The notes beneath the pieces are model-generated. The model saw only the letters and a list, made by a program, of their open reading frames with translations, searched no databases and was not told where the DNA came from. A stretch of DNA of 64,000 nt, from contig NZ_FONQ01000014.1 of the NCBI RefSeq assembly GCF_900112975.1, positions 24,653-88,652 of the forward strand, in the 5' to 3' direction. The DNA is from Flavobacterium xueshanense (GTDB taxonomy: Bacteria > Bacteroidota > Bacteroidia > Flavobacteriales > Flavobacteriaceae). How positions within the stretch are numbered: the first letter of the stretch is position 1; each line of letters starts with the position of its first letter. Below, piece by piece: positions 1 through 8,491 of the stretch. The position numbers and the translations under genes are program-made.

Positions 1-671
1 AAGACATGACTTTTCGAGCGATTCGGATTCTTAAGGAAGTCGATTTGATTCTCGCCGAGGACACGCGTACGAGCGGAAAATTGTTAAAGCATTTCGAAAT
101 TGGCACGCACATGTACAGCCATCACATGCACAATGAGCACAAAACCATCGAAAATTTAATATCGAGATTAAAAGCCGGAGAAAATATCGCATTGATATCA
201 GATGCGGGAACGCCTGCGATTTCGGATCCAGGTTTTTTATTGACACGCGCTTGTGTTGAAAATGGAGTTGAAGTAGAATGTTTACCAGGAGCAACAGCAT
301 TTGTTCCGGCATTGGTCAACAGCGGTCTACCCAATGACAAATTTATTTTCGAAGGTTTTTTACCCGACAAAAAAGGGAAACAAACCCGTTATTTAGCATT
401 AGCCGAAGAAACGCGAACGATGATTTTATATGTTTCTCCACATAAATTACTAAAAACTTTAGCAGAATTCATCCCTTATTTTGGCGAAGACCGTCAAATC
501 TCGGTTTCTAGAGAATTATCAAAATTACACGAAGAAAATGTTCGAGGAACGGTACGAGAAGTTTTAAATCATTTTGAAAAAATAGCTCCGAGAGGAGAAA
601 TTGTTGTGGTTGTAGGTGGAAAACCAATAACAAAAGAACCTAAAAAATCTAAATTCTCACCTGAAGAATAA
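1..671 (+). CDS. rsmI: 16S rRNA (cytidine1402-2'-O)-methyltransferase RsmI, 5' truncated by window edge
   Basis: This is an SAM-dependent tetrapyrrole-methylase-fold enzyme that 2'-O-methylates C1402 of 16S rRNA in the ribosome decoding centre. The reading frame is open to the left edge (Asp codon before the first visible Met), so about 15 N-terminal residues with the usual PTPIGNL motif lie outside the window. Counted from the Met at 6, the visible family motifs are EDTRTSGKLLKHF (18-30), SDAGTPAISDPG (65-76) and LPGATAFVPAL (92-102). The C-terminal tail is rich in Lys and Glu. The stop is 2 bp before the next gene, suggesting co-transcription. The family call is firm. The first Met in the window is not the real start. 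Confidence 0.95.
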   Translation, partial: DMTFRAIRILKEVDLILAEDTRTSGKLLKHFEIGTHMYSHHMHNEHKTIENLISRLKAGENIALISDAGTPAISDPGFLLTRACVENGVEVECLPGATAFVPALVNSGLPNDKFIFEGFLPDKKGKQTRYLALAEETRTMILYVSPHKLLKTLAEFIPYFGEDRQISVSRELSKLHEENVRGTVREVLNHFEKIAPRGEIVVVVGGKPITKEPKKSKFSPEE

Positions 672-673
672 TC

Positions 674-1726
674 ATGAAAAAGGAAAAAGTTATTCTAATT
701 GGTGCAGGAATTTGTGGACTTTACACCGCTTTTTTACTCCAAAAAAAAGGAATTGAAGTTTTGATATTAGAAGCCAATATCCTAATTGGAGGTCGCATAA
801 AAACCATATCAGGTACAACAGGCGTCACGATGGAAATGGGTGCGACTTGGTTTGGAAACCAACACAGTCATCTTTTAGAACTACTTCACACTTTAGAACT
901 CCCCTATTTTAGACAACATACCCAGGGCATTTCTTTATTTGAAACAATGTCCTTTGTACCACCACAAAAATTTAAAATCTCAGATTCCGAGGAACCCTCT
1001 TTTCGCATCAAGGGTGGAACAGCAACGATAATAAAGAAATTAGTATCTGAAGTTGGAATACAACATATTAAAACACAAACCAAAATAGTTTCCATAAAAG
1101 AGGAAAACAATCAATTAATAGTTACGGATTCAAGAGGGAATAATTATTCAGCAGATAAAGTTATCAGTACTATTCCACCGAATTTGTTAGTGAATTCGGT
1201 TGTTTTTGAACCTAGATTGCCAGAGAATTTTACACAACTAGCCAAGAAAACACATACTTGGATGGGCGAATCCATTAAATTCGCTGTGGAATATAGAACT
1301 CCTTTTTGGAAACAGAATCACTATTCCGGAACTTTATTCAGCCAAGCCAGCATAATTCAGGAAATGTACGACCACAGCGCCGCTGATAATTCTGGTTTCG
1401 CATTGAAAGGATTCTTAAACGCTGGAACCGCAGTCCTATCTTTAGAAGAACGTAAAGAGAAAGTAATTGCACAATTGACTACTTTTTTTGGGCCAGAAGC
1501 CAACGAATATGTTGCCTATTATGAGAACATTTGGCGAGAAGAACTCTTTACGTTTCAACCTTACGAGCAATTGGTATTGGCACATCAAAACAACGGACAT
1601 TCTTTATTTAAAATCCCATTATTAAACGGAAAATTATATGTTTCCGGAGCAGAAACCGCTACTAAAAATCCTGGTTATATGGACGGAGCTATTTTTGCCG
1701 CGAAAACAATTGCTTCTCAATTCTAA
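674..1726 (+). CDS. Flavin-containing amine oxidase family protein (NAD(P)/FAD-dependent oxidoreductase)
   Basis: 350 residues. The N-terminal Rossmann motif GAGICG (10-15), the ribose-binding Glu at 33 (ILEAN) and GGRI (39-42) are the classic FAD-binding signature of the monoamine oxidase and phytoene desaturase superfamily. The C-terminal SGAETATKNPGYMDGA is the second FAD-contacting motif of amine oxidases. The protein is shorter than typical monoamine oxidases (450-500 residues), so the substrate domain is compact. No signal peptide is seen, so it is probably cytosolic. It lies 2 bp after rsmI and 13 bp before the HopJ-family gene. The substrate cannot be read from sequence; a polyamine or other amine is the family default. 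Confidence 0.85.
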   Translation: MKKEKVILIGAGICGLYTAFLLQKKGIEVLILEANILIGGRIKTISGTTGVTMEMGATWFGNQHSHLLELLHTLELPYFRQHTQGISLFETMSFVPPQKFKISDSEEPSFRIKGGTATIIKKLVSEVGIQHIKTQTKIVSIKEENNQLIVTDSRGNNYSADKVISTIPPNLLVNSVVFEPRLPENFTQLAKKTHTWMGESIKFAVEYRTPFWKQNHYSGTLFSQASIIQEMYDHSAADNSGFALKGFLNAGTAVLSLEERKEKVIAQLTTFFGPEANEYVAYYENIWREELFTFQPYEQLVLAHQNNGHSLFKIPLLNGKLYVSGAETATKNPGYMDGAIFAAKTIASQF

Positions 1727-1739
1727 CAATTAAATCAAT

Positions 1740-2084
1740 ATGACTATAGCCGCTTTTTTAAAAAAATTAACACAAACTCCTGCAGCCATTAACTTTGTAG
1801 AAACCATTGCGGTTATTGAAGCAAATTACGATTTTACGCCTACAGCATTTGAGAACGGACTGCAACACAATGTCGCAGGAGAAAATTCAGGATCCTGTAA
1901 ATTGTTTGCTTTCGCCGAAATTCAAAACCTATCTGAAGCAGCTACATTAGCTTGTTTTGGAGCGTATTATTTCGAAGATGTTTTGAAAAATCCAAACGCG
2001 ACAGATCATCAGAATATTCGTAATTTCATGAAAACTGGTTGGGATGGAATTGCCTTTTACGGCAGCGCTTTAGTATTAAAATAA
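1740..2084 (+). CDS. HopJ type III effector family protein (conserved bacterial family, probably not an effector here)
   Basis: 114 residues with the look of the HopJ family: an N-terminal TPAAINFVETIAVIEANYDF, a central GENSGSCKLFAFA, and YYFEDVLKNP followed by IRNFMKTGWDGIAF near the C terminus. The family is named after a Pseudomonas syringae secreted protein but is widespread in free-living bacteria with no type III secretion, and none is seen here. The function is unknown. There is no signal peptide or membrane segment. It probably belongs to a transcription unit with the amine oxidase, which ends 13 bp upstream. A GAATTC-cored hairpin follows and could terminate the unit. Confidence 0.8.
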   Translation: MTIAAFLKKLTQTPAAINFVETIAVIEANYDFTPTAFENGLQHNVAGENSGSCKLFAFAEIQNLSEAATLACFGAYYFEDVLKNPNATDHQNIRNFMKTGWDGIAFYGSALVLK

Positions 2085-2092
2085 AATAGCTA

Positions 2093-2144
2093 AACCGCAA
2101 ATTCATAAATTAAAACGACAGAACTAATTAGTGAATTCGCGGTT
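2093..2144. repeat. GAATTC-cored imperfect hairpin, terminator-like intergenic repeat
   Basis: The left arm AACCGCAAATTCA (2093-2105) pairs with the right arm TGAATTCGCGGTT (2132-2144) with a single mismatch, leaving a 26-nt AT-rich loop. A T-rich run (ATTCTTTTTG) follows on the plus strand, so it could end the rsmI-HopJ transcript. The right side (AATTAGTGAATTCGCGG) closely resembles that of the hairpin at 51106-51165, so this is probably one copy of a dispersed element. Confidence 0.6.
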
Positions 2145-2200
2145 ATTCTTTTTGAAAGTTTCTAAAATCCTAATTTCAAAATCTAAAATCCCAAATTAAT

Positions 2201-3892
2201 ATGCGTTGGACCCTCAAACCAAAACCTTCCGAAGATACCGTAAAACATTTGGCGAAAACGTTGAATGTAGAACATTTTGTCGCCACTTTATTAGTGCAAC
2301 GCGGTATTGAAACATTTGAGGATGCCAGACGATTTTTTCGTCCGAGTTTAGCTGATTTGCATGATCCATACCTGATGAAAGATATGGAAAAAGCAGTCGC
2401 TCGAATCGAAAAAGCAATTGAAAATGAGGAAAATATTCTTGTTTTTGGGGATTATGATGTCGATGGCACCACCGCAGTTTCACTCGTTTCTTCCTATTTA
2501 AAAACCTATTATGCAAACGTGGCAACTTACATTCCGGATCGTTATGATGAAGGCTACGGAATTTCATTTAAAGGAATTGACTTCGCTGATGACAATGGAT
2601 TTTCGCTTATTATTGCTTTAGATTGTGGCATAAAATCTATCGATCATGTGGCTTATGCTAAAGCACGAAATATCGATTTTATCATTTGCGACCACCACAG
2701 ACCCGGTGAATTTTTGCCTGAAGCGGTTGCCATCCTTGACCCAAAACGAGACGATTGTCACTATCCTTATGATGAATTATGCGGTTGCGGAATCGGTTTC
2801 AAATTAATTCAGGCTTTGGGCCAAAACCGAAATGAAAGTATCGATGATTTGATTCCGTATCTGGATTTAGTTGCTGCCGCAATTGCCGCTGATATCGTCC
2901 CGATGACTGGCGAAAATCGGGTCTTGGCTCATTTTGGATTGCAAGTTATCAATACTGATCCAAGACCCGGAATCAAAGCCATCATCCATCAAATAAAAAA
3001 ACAAACTTTAGATATTACCGATGTTGTTTTTATCATCGCACCCCGAATAAATGCCGCCGGACGCATCAAACATGGCAATCATGCGGTAGAATTGTTAACC
3101 GAATTTGATTTTGAACAAGCCCAACAATTTGCTTCTGAAATTGAAGCCTATAATTCGGAGCGGAAAGATTTAGACAAATTAATCACCAAAGAAGCGTTAC
3201 AACAAATTGAGAAAAACAATGAAAAAGAACGTTTTACATCCGTAGTTTTTCAAGAAGATTGGCACAAAGGCGTGATTGGAATTGTCGCTTCCCGACTAAT
3301 TGAAACCTATTATCGTCCGACACTTGTTTTCACCAAAAGTGGTGATAAATACGCGGCTTCGGCACGTTCCGTAAAAGGATTTGATGTCTATAATGCACTC
3401 GAAGCGTGTACCGAGCATTTGGAACAATTTGGCGGTCACATGTATGCCGCTGGAATGACTTTAGCGGCAGAAAAATATCAAATCTTCAAAGATGCTTTCG
3501 AAAAAGAAGTTGAAAGAACCATTCATCCGGATATGTTGACGCCCGAAATTGCAGTTGATGCCGAGATTGATTTTGCTGATATTACTCCAAAATTAATCCG
3601 AATACTGAAACAATTTGAACCGTACGGACCACAAAATATGACACCAATTTTCCTGACCAAAAACATCAAAGACACCGGTTATGGGAAACCTCTTGGTCAG
3701 GATGAAGAACATTTAAAACTTTTTGTCAAACAAAATAACTCTGAAGGTCTTGCTGCAATTGGTTTTAATTTGGGAAATAAAATCGAACTGACTACTCATC
3801 AAAAACCTTTTCAAGCCGTGTATTGCATAGATGAAAACGAATGGAAAGGCAAAATAAGTTTGCAATTGCGATTGCGAGATATTAAAGAATGA
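2201..3892 (+). CDS. recJ: Single-stranded-DNA-specific 5'-3' exonuclease RecJ
   Basis: 563 residues, normal length for bacterial RecJ. DHH-superfamily motifs are in order: FGDYDVDGTTA (83-93; Asp84, Asp86 and Asp88 bind metal), LDCGIKS, ICDHHRPGE (motif III, which names the family), and the DHHA1 motif GGHMYAAGMTL near residue 420. The NAAGRIKHG segment lies between the DHH and DHHA1 lobes, and a C-terminal OB-like region follows. RecJ degrades 5'-ended single strands in RecF-pathway recombination, mismatch repair and base-excision repair. The start ATG at 2201 lies after an AT-rich spacer. The MFS gene begins 9 bp after the stop. Confidence 0.97.
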   Translation: MRWTLKPKPSEDTVKHLAKTLNVEHFVATLLVQRGIETFEDARRFFRPSLADLHDPYLMKDMEKAVARIEKAIENEENILVFGDYDVDGTTAVSLVSSYLKTYYANVATYIPDRYDEGYGISFKGIDFADDNGFSLIIALDCGIKSIDHVAYAKARNIDFIICDHHRPGEFLPEAVAILDPKRDDCHYPYDELCGCGIGFKLIQALGQNRNESIDDLIPYLDLVAAAIAADIVPMTGENRVLAHFGLQVINTDPRPGIKAIIHQIKKQTLDITDVVFIIAPRINAAGRIKHGNHAVELLTEFDFEQAQQFASEIEAYNSERKDLDKLITKEALQQIEKNNEKERFTSVVFQEDWHKGVIGIVASRLIETYYRPTLVFTKSGDKYAASARSVKGFDVYNALEACTEHLEQFGGHMYAAGMTLAAEKYQIFKDAFEKEVERTIHPDMLTPEIAVDAEIDFADITPKLIRILKQFEPYGPQNMTPIFLTKNIKDTGYGKPLGQDEEHLKLFVKQNNSEGLAAIGFNLGNKIELTTHQKPFQAVYCIDENEWKGKISLQLRLRDIKE

Positions 3893-3901
3893 TTCTTTGT
3901 T

Positions 3902-5170
3902 ATGAAAAAAAAAGACCCTTACTCGGCGCTGCGTTATAAAGAATTCAATATTTTTTTGTTATTGCGTTTTGCCATGGTTTTTGGCTGGTCGATGCAGTTT
4001 ATCGTTATTGAATGGGAAGTTTACAGTTTGACCAAAAATCCGCTATCATTAGGAATCATCGGATTAATGGAAGTCATACCGGCAATTTCGATGGCTTTGT
4101 TTGCCGGACACATCGTTGATCAAAAGGAGAAAAAAGGATTGCTTTTCAAATGTATTTTAGGATTTTCAATTATTAGTTTGGGCTTGTTTTTATTTACGTG
4201 GCCACCCTTTATAAAAGACTTTTCCACCCAAACTATTTTATATTCCATTTACTTTTTTGTGTTTTTAGGCGGATTGGTTCGTGCTTTTCTTGGCCCGACG
4301 ATATTTTCTCTTTTGGCATTGATTGTTCCTAAAAAAGAATATCCGAACGCTGCCACTTGGAGCAGTTCTGTTTGGCAAATAAGTTCGGTTTTAGGTCCTG
4401 CCGTGGCCGGTTTTTCGATCAATTGGATTGGTGTCCATTGGTCCATGTCAATTGTTTTAGGATGTTCACTACTTGCTTTAATGGCTTTGACCCAAATTGC
4501 AACAAAACCTATTTTGAATCCAAAAATTGGTGAACCCATTATGGAGAGTTTGAAAGAAGGCGTGAAATTTGTTTTTAATAATAAGACTATTTTAGGGGCT
4601 TTATCTCTTGATATGATTGCCGTACTTTTTGGTGGAGCCGTCGCTTTATTACCCATTTTTGCACAAGACATTTTAAAAGTGGGTCCACAAGGATTTGGAG
4701 TTTTGAGAGCCGCTCCGGCAGTTGGTGCTTTCTTGATGCTGATTATTTCTGCGTATATTCCTTTTACTAAAAATGCGGGTATGAAACTGCTATCAGCAAT
4801 TTTTGCGTTTGGGATTTGTATTATCGTTTTTGGACTTTCATCTATTTTTTGGTTGTCCGTTGCAGCTTTATTTCTAAGCGGTGTTTTCGACGGGATTTCG
4901 GTGGTGATACGCCAAACTATTTTGCAATTAAAAACACCGGATCACATGAGAGGCCGAGTTGCGGCCGTGAATTCTATATTTGTGGGTTCCTCTAATGAAT
5001 TGGGTGCTTTTGAAAGCGGATTAACCGCAAAGCTTATGGGAACTGTTAGCGCAGTGGTCTTTGGCGGAAGCATGACACTGATCACCGTATTAATTACCGG
5101 AGCTGTATCCCCTACTTTTAGAAAACTGGACTTGCAAAAAGATATTGAGGAACACGAAAAGAGCGAATAA
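3902..5170 (+). CDS. MFS transporter, EntS/MFS_3-type exporter
   Basis: 422 residues with ten to twelve hydrophobic segments. The loop between helices 2 and 3 reads FAGHIVDQKEKKGLL, the MFS motif-A position (GxxxDrxxrr-like) as found in the enterobactin-exporter type. The loop between the two halves carries IGEPIMESLKEGVKFVFNN, a hallmark of the MFS_3 group that includes EntS and many Bacteroidota drug or siderophore exporters. It acts in the inner membrane. The substrate is unknown and there is no siderophore locus nearby. It lies 9 bp behind recJ and is probably co-transcribed without a functional link. Confidence 0.85.
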   Translation: MKKKDPYSALRYKEFNIFLLLRFAMVFGWSMQFIVIEWEVYSLTKNPLSLGIIGLMEVIPAISMALFAGHIVDQKEKKGLLFKCILGFSIISLGLFLFTWPPFIKDFSTQTILYSIYFFVFLGGLVRAFLGPTIFSLLALIVPKKEYPNAATWSSSVWQISSVLGPAVAGFSINWIGVHWSMSIVLGCSLLALMALTQIATKPILNPKIGEPIMESLKEGVKFVFNNKTILGALSLDMIAVLFGGAVALLPIFAQDILKVGPQGFGVLRAAPAVGAFLMLIISAYIPFTKNAGMKLLSAIFAFGICIIVFGLSSIFWLSVAALFLSGVFDGISVVIRQTILQLKTPDHMRGRVAAVNSIFVGSSNELGAFESGLTAKLMGTVSAVVFGGSMTLITVLITGAVSPTFRKLDLQKDIEEHEKSE

Positions 5171-5314
5171 TAATTAAATCTTTATAACTTACTATCGATA
5201 ATCATTCGGTAAAATAATTTTAAGATTTTTTACCGACTTTTTTATGTCTTTTTTATGTTTTATTATTTAGAACAAATATAAATAATGCGTATTTTTGTTT
5301 CAAACTGATGACAC

Positions 5315-5671
5315 ATGCAAGAAATAAAACAAATATATCATAACAATTTAGGCACGGCTTTTTACTGGAGAAAGGATAATGGCCTTGTATTGGACAAAGT
5401 CCAACTGGTTTTTAGAGAAATGGGATTTTATTTTACCCAGCAGGAATTGCACCTATTTAAACGCTATATTGAGGACAGCTATATCCAAAATAAATCCTGC
5501 GACGATTGCGAACTAAAAAACAAATGTCACAAATTTTTACTAAAAACGCCTTGTTCACAAATTGATTTGGCCGTTTCCATGGAAGAATTAGATGCCGTAA
5601 AAGACTTAGTGGAAGGCACTTTGTTTAAAATAAATTTGGATAATTATTTGTATGGAGAGGGAATGAATTAG
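5315..5671 (+). CDS. Hypothetical small cytosolic protein with a Cys cluster
   Basis: 118 residues, not assigned to a named family. It has no signal peptide or membrane segment. The middle holds four closely spaced cysteines in SCDDCELKNKCHKF and TPC, a spacing suited to zinc or an iron-sulfur cluster. A flavobacterial -10-like box TATTTTTG lies at 5290-5297, 17 bp before the ATG, which supports an independent short-leader transcript and this start. Coding character is good: full-length open frame and charged, helical composition. Metal binding is inference from Cys spacing only. Confidence 0.7.
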   Translation: MQEIKQIYHNNLGTAFYWRKDNGLVLDKVQLVFREMGFYFTQQELHLFKRYIEDSYIQNKSCDDCELKNKCHKFLLKTPCSQIDLAVSMEELDAVKDLVEGTLFKINLDNYLYGEGMN

Positions 5672-5729
5672 AGATTGGGATTTTTGCAATAATTGCAAAA
5701 TGTACAAAAAGCATTCTCTTACATACTTT

Positions 5730-5936
5730 TCAGTTTTTAATTCTATTGATATGTTTCTCGTTTTGTATTCTGTAAAACGAAATCATGAAAAATACAGTTG
5801 CGACGATAATTTTGAAATATGATTTTTTGTTATATTCAAAAGAAAAATCATCCAAATCGACAGATAATAATCCGACAAGTAACAATATAATCCCTGAATA
5901 AATAAAAAACTTGGTTAATTTATTTTCGGTTTTCAT
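5730..5936 (-). CDS. Hypothetical two-helix small membrane protein
   Basis: 68 residues. There are two hydrophobic stretches, FFIYSGIILLLVGLLSV (about 10-26) and FKIIVATVFFMISFY (about 41-55), separated by an acidic DLDDFSFEYNKKS loop and followed by a Lys/Arg/His-rich tail. This is the layout of a small inner-membrane protein. No family was recognised and no clear promoter is visible upstream. It stands alone, convergent with the Cys-cluster gene, so the evidence for expression is only the plausible composition. Confidence 0.45.
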   Translation of the reverse strand: MKTENKLTKFFIYSGIILLLVGLLSVDLDDFSFEYNKKSYFKIIVATVFFMISFYRIQNEKHINRIKN

Positions 5937-6087
5937 AATTTTAATCTTTGTAAATAATTTCTAAGTTTAATTACATCAAATATATCCAAAAAGAAAATAC
6001 TAACGGAGAACCATCAGGATATCTGTAAGTTTTTTTACACAGTCAAAACAAAAAAGGAAAGACTGGAAGAGAACCCTTAAAAATTTA

Positions 6088-6840
6088 TTAATACTTCTTG
6101 ATTTCAAAATTCTCACCATCAAAAACACCATAGGTGAAATAGGTAATCCAATCACCCAGATTCACATACTCGGCATTTTCTCCTACGGTTACTTTCATAG
6201 GCAAGTGACGGTGGCCAAAAATAAGGTAATTGTAGTGTTTGGTTTCCAGTTTTCTTTTGGAATAAAGAATCAGCCATTCATTGTCTTCACCAAGAAAGGT
6301 CACATCTTCATCGCCAGAAATCAGTTTGTTTTTTACCGAAAGGTATTGTGCCAATTTCACGCCAATATCCGGATGAAGCCATCTGAAAAGCCATTTGAAA
6401 AATGGATTTGTAAATATTTTTTTCATGCGTTTGTATCCTAAATCGCCAGGACCTTTTCCGTCTCCGTGACCAATTAGGAATGTTTTATCTCCAAAAGTGT
6501 ATTTTTGATTGTCATGAAACACGGGAATATTGAGTTCTTTCTGGAAATAATCTTCCATCCATAAATCGTGATTTCCCACAAAGAAATAAATTGGGATTCC
6601 GCTGTCTCGGATTTCGGCGAGTTTGCCTAAAACACGGATAAACCCTTTTGGGACAACGGTTTTATATTCAAACCAAAAATCAAATAAGTCGCCCAATAGA
6701 AAGATAGCTTCAGCGTCGTCTTTTACTTCATCCAGCCAAGCCACAAATTTTTGTTCTCTCGGAAAACTCAATTCGGGTGTTGGCGCGCCAAAATGCTGAT
6801 CGGAGGCGAAATATATTTTTTTGTTATTGGATAATTGCAT
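6088..6840 (-). CDS. lpxH: UDP-2,3-diacylglucosamine diphosphatase (LpxH-type metallophosphoesterase)
   Basis: 250 residues. Calcineurin-like metallophosphoesterase motifs are in order: SDQHFG (13-18), LLGDLFDFWFEY (near 45-57), VGNHDLWM, GHGDG and FGHRHLP. The DLFDFWFEY variant and GDGKGPGDLGYK are typical of the LpxH family, which cleaves UDP-2,3-diacylglucosamine to lipid X on the cytosolic face of the inner membrane during lipid A synthesis. The ATG lies 4 bp after the queD stop, so the two are co-transcribed. The exact substrate is inferred from family resemblance. Confidence 0.9.
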   Translation of the reverse strand: MQLSNNKKIYFASDQHFGAPTPELSFPREQKFVAWLDEVKDDAEAIFLLGDLFDFWFEYKTVVPKGFIRVLGKLAEIRDSGIPIYFFVGNHDLWMEDYFQKELNIPVFHDNQKYTFGDKTFLIGHGDGKGPGDLGYKRMKKIFTNPFFKWLFRWLHPDIGVKLAQYLSVKNKLISGDEDVTFLGEDNEWLILYSKRKLETKHYNYLIFGHRHLPMKVTVGENAEYVNLGDWITYFTYGVFDGENFEIKKY

Positions 6841-6844
6841 GGAG

Positions 6845-7309
6845 CTACATTATGGATTTCATATTATCGCTGGCAAACCATTCGGCGAAAGAAGAATCAG
6901 TTTCTTGTAATTTTAAGGAAAAAAGAGAGATTCCCTCCGGCAATCGGCTGATTATTCTTTGAGAAAAATCAACTACCATGTTTTCGCTCGTTGGTTGGTA
7001 CTCTACCAAAATAACGTGGTGTCCTCGGCTGATTAATTCCTCTGCCAATTCGATATGCGGCGTTGTTCCGTTAAAAACTGTCGCATGGTCAAATTGATCG
7101 ACAATTTCTTCTTTTACAATTTTCTTTAGATCCGTGAAGTCAATCACCATTCCAAATTTCACATTAGAACGATCTGTTATTGGAGTTCCAATTACCGTTA
7201 CTGACAATTTATAACTATGTCCGTGAACATTTTTACATTTCCCGTCGTAGCCGTATAAGGCGTGTCCAGTTTCGAAACTAAATTGTTTTGTAATTCTGAT
7301 ATTGCTCAT
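6845..7309 (-). CDS. queD: 6-carboxytetrahydropterin synthase QueD / 6-pyruvoyl-tetrahydropterin synthase family
   Basis: 154 residues. Zinc ligands are visible as FETGHALYG (His16) and the later HGHSY pair, with Cys24 and Asn in GKCKNVHGHSYKL forming the usual catalytic region. DFTDLK and FDHATVFNG match the downstream family motifs, and Glu in TSENMV is the pterin anchor. In bacteria this enzyme makes 6-carboxy-tetrahydropterin for queuosine synthesis. Other queuosine genes are not in the window. It sits between a small membrane protein gene and lpxH in a leftward run; the spacing to lpxH is 4 bp. Confidence 0.92.
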   Translation of the reverse strand: MSNIRITKQFSFETGHALYGYDGKCKNVHGHSYKLSVTVIGTPITDRSNVKFGMVIDFTDLKKIVKEEIVDQFDHATVFNGTTPHIELAEELISRGHHVILVEYQPTSENMVVDFSQRIISRLPEGISLFSLKLQETDSSFAEWFASDNMKSIM

Positions 7310-7342
7310 CGGAGTTTAATTTTAATGCAAATTTAATAATAA

Positions 7343-7516
7343 TTATAGGTCTTTGTCTCTTTTTTTTGCACTGGTGTACATCCAGTAAGCCAAAGCAAGT
7401 AAAACAACAAAAGGAATAAAGGATCCAATAACAATCCCTATTTGATAACTGCTGTCTGTTGCATTTTTTAGTTTTTCTTCAATGTTTACTCGTTGAACAA
7501 GCATCAGAATTTTCAT
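7343..7516 (-). CDS. 57-residue single-span membrane protein between the enoyl-CoA hydratase gene and queD
   Basis: An ATG at 7516 opens a 57-residue frame: a charged N terminus (NIEEKLKNATDSS), one transmembrane helix (IGIVIGSFIPFVVLLALAYW, about 27-46) and a Lys/Arg/Asp tail (KKRDKDL). The start is 6 bp after the stop of the upstream enoyl-CoA hydratase, so the two look translationally linked. Composition with a clear helix and positive-inside tail argues for a real gene. No function is recognised. The orientation suggests the N terminus is periplasmic and the basic tail cytosolic. Confidence 0.7.
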   Translation of the reverse strand: MKILMLVQRVNIEEKLKNATDSSYQIGIVIGSFIPFVVLLALAYWMYTSAKKRDKDL

Positions 7517-7522
7517 AATGAA

Positions 7523-8290
7523 CTATTTTTTAAATTGTAATAATGCTTTTTTGGTAAAATCAGATAACACCAATCTTCCAGAAATAGCGGCTCTCTCTAA
7601 CAAAAGTGTTTTCCATTCTTGGGTACCATCCCACAACACTTTTTTCATTTCGGCTAATGCTTCAGGATTATAACTGGATAATTTATCAGTAAAATCAACT
7701 ATTGCGGCATCCAACGCTTCAATAGTTTCAAAATTATTGGCATACAATCCTTTGGCTACAGCCCAATCAGCAGTTTTCCATTCGTGAGCTGCCAGCGTCA
7801 TTTCGGTCATCGCCGTTTTTCCGATTTTCTTCGAAACGACAGGTTCTATAACAAAGGGACCAATTCCGATAGCCAATTCTGATAATTTTATTGATGCATT
7901 TTTTGTAGCCAATGTATAATCACAAGCGGAAGCAATTCCTACGCCGCCACCAACTGCTTTTCCGTGAATTCGCCCCACGATAAGCTTGGAACACAAACGC
8001 ATTGCATTGATTAAATGGGCAAATCCAGAAAAGAACTCGGTTCCTTCTGATTCATTGGAAACAGCCAAAAGTTCATCAAATGAAGCACCTGCACAAAAAG
8101 CACCTGAGCCTTCACTTTGTATAATTATCACCGAAACAGTTGGATCGGCACTTAAATTATTGAATTTAGTAGTGAGTCGGTCTAACAATTCTCTCGGAAA
8201 AGAATTACTTGAAGGATGACCAAATGTAACGGTTGCAATTTTATTATCGATAGTTGTGAAGAGTGAACCTAAAGGGTTTTCTGATGCCAT
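7523..8290 (-). CDS. Enoyl-CoA hydratase/isomerase family protein (crotonase superfamily)
   Basis: 255 residues, usual crotonase length. The first oxyanion-hole motif is GAFCAGASFDEL (normally SGxxFCAGxD) and the second is HGKAVGGGVGIASACDY, where the consecutive glycines match GxxxGGG. The residue after the second motif region (ELAIGIGPFV) is Ile-Gly rather than the catalytic Glu of true hydratases, so the reaction may be an isomerisation or a related one. It is the first gene of the leftward unit with the 57-residue membrane protein, queD and lpxH. It probably acts in fatty-acid or branched-chain acyl-CoA breakdown. Confidence 0.88.
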   Translation of the reverse strand: MASENPLGSLFTTIDNKIATVTFGHPSSNSFPRELLDRLTTKFNNLSADPTVSVIIIQSEGSGAFCAGASFDELLAVSNESEGTEFFSGFAHLINAMRLCSKLIVGRIHGKAVGGGVGIASACDYTLATKNASIKLSELAIGIGPFVIEPVVSKKIGKTAMTEMTLAAHEWKTADWAVAKGLYANNFETIEALDAAIVDFTDKLSSYNPEALAEMKKVLWDGTQEWKTLLLERAAISGRLVLSDFTKKALLQFKK

Positions 8291-8372
8291 AGTGGGGATT
8301 TTGATGTAAAGTTAAAAAAAGTAAAGTAGGATTTGACTTTTTTTAAAATAGAATGGATTTGTATTTTGAAAT

Positions 8373-8404
8373 TTGCTTTTTGGAAAATTTATATGCTATA
8401 TTTG
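8373..8404 (+). promoter_or_regulatory. Flavobacterial-type promoter of tRNA-Ala
   Basis: TTG at 8373-8375, a 21-bp spacer and TATATTTG at 8397-8404 match the Bacteroidota consensus TTG-N17-23-TAnnTTTG recognised by the primary sigma factor. Transcription would begin around 8411, about 5 nt before the mature tRNA 5' end. Confidence 0.75.
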
Positions 8405-8415
8405 CCGAATAGTTT

Positions 8416-8489
8416 GGGGGATTAGCTCATTTGGCTAGAGTGCTTGCCTGGCAGGCAAGAGGTGATCGGTTCGAATCCGATATTCTCCA
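8416..8489 (+). tRNA. tRNA-Ala (anticodon GGC)
   Basis: A 74-nt cloverleaf. The acceptor GGGGGAT pairs with ATTCTCC and includes the G3:U70 wobble that defines alanine tRNAs. The anticodon arm CTTGC-CTGGCAG-GCAAG places GGC at positions 34-36, reading GCC and GCU. The T arm is ATCGG-TTCGAAT-CCGAT, and the discriminator is A. CCA is not encoded. A hairpin terminator follows directly. Confidence 0.97.
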
Positions 8490-8491
8490 CA

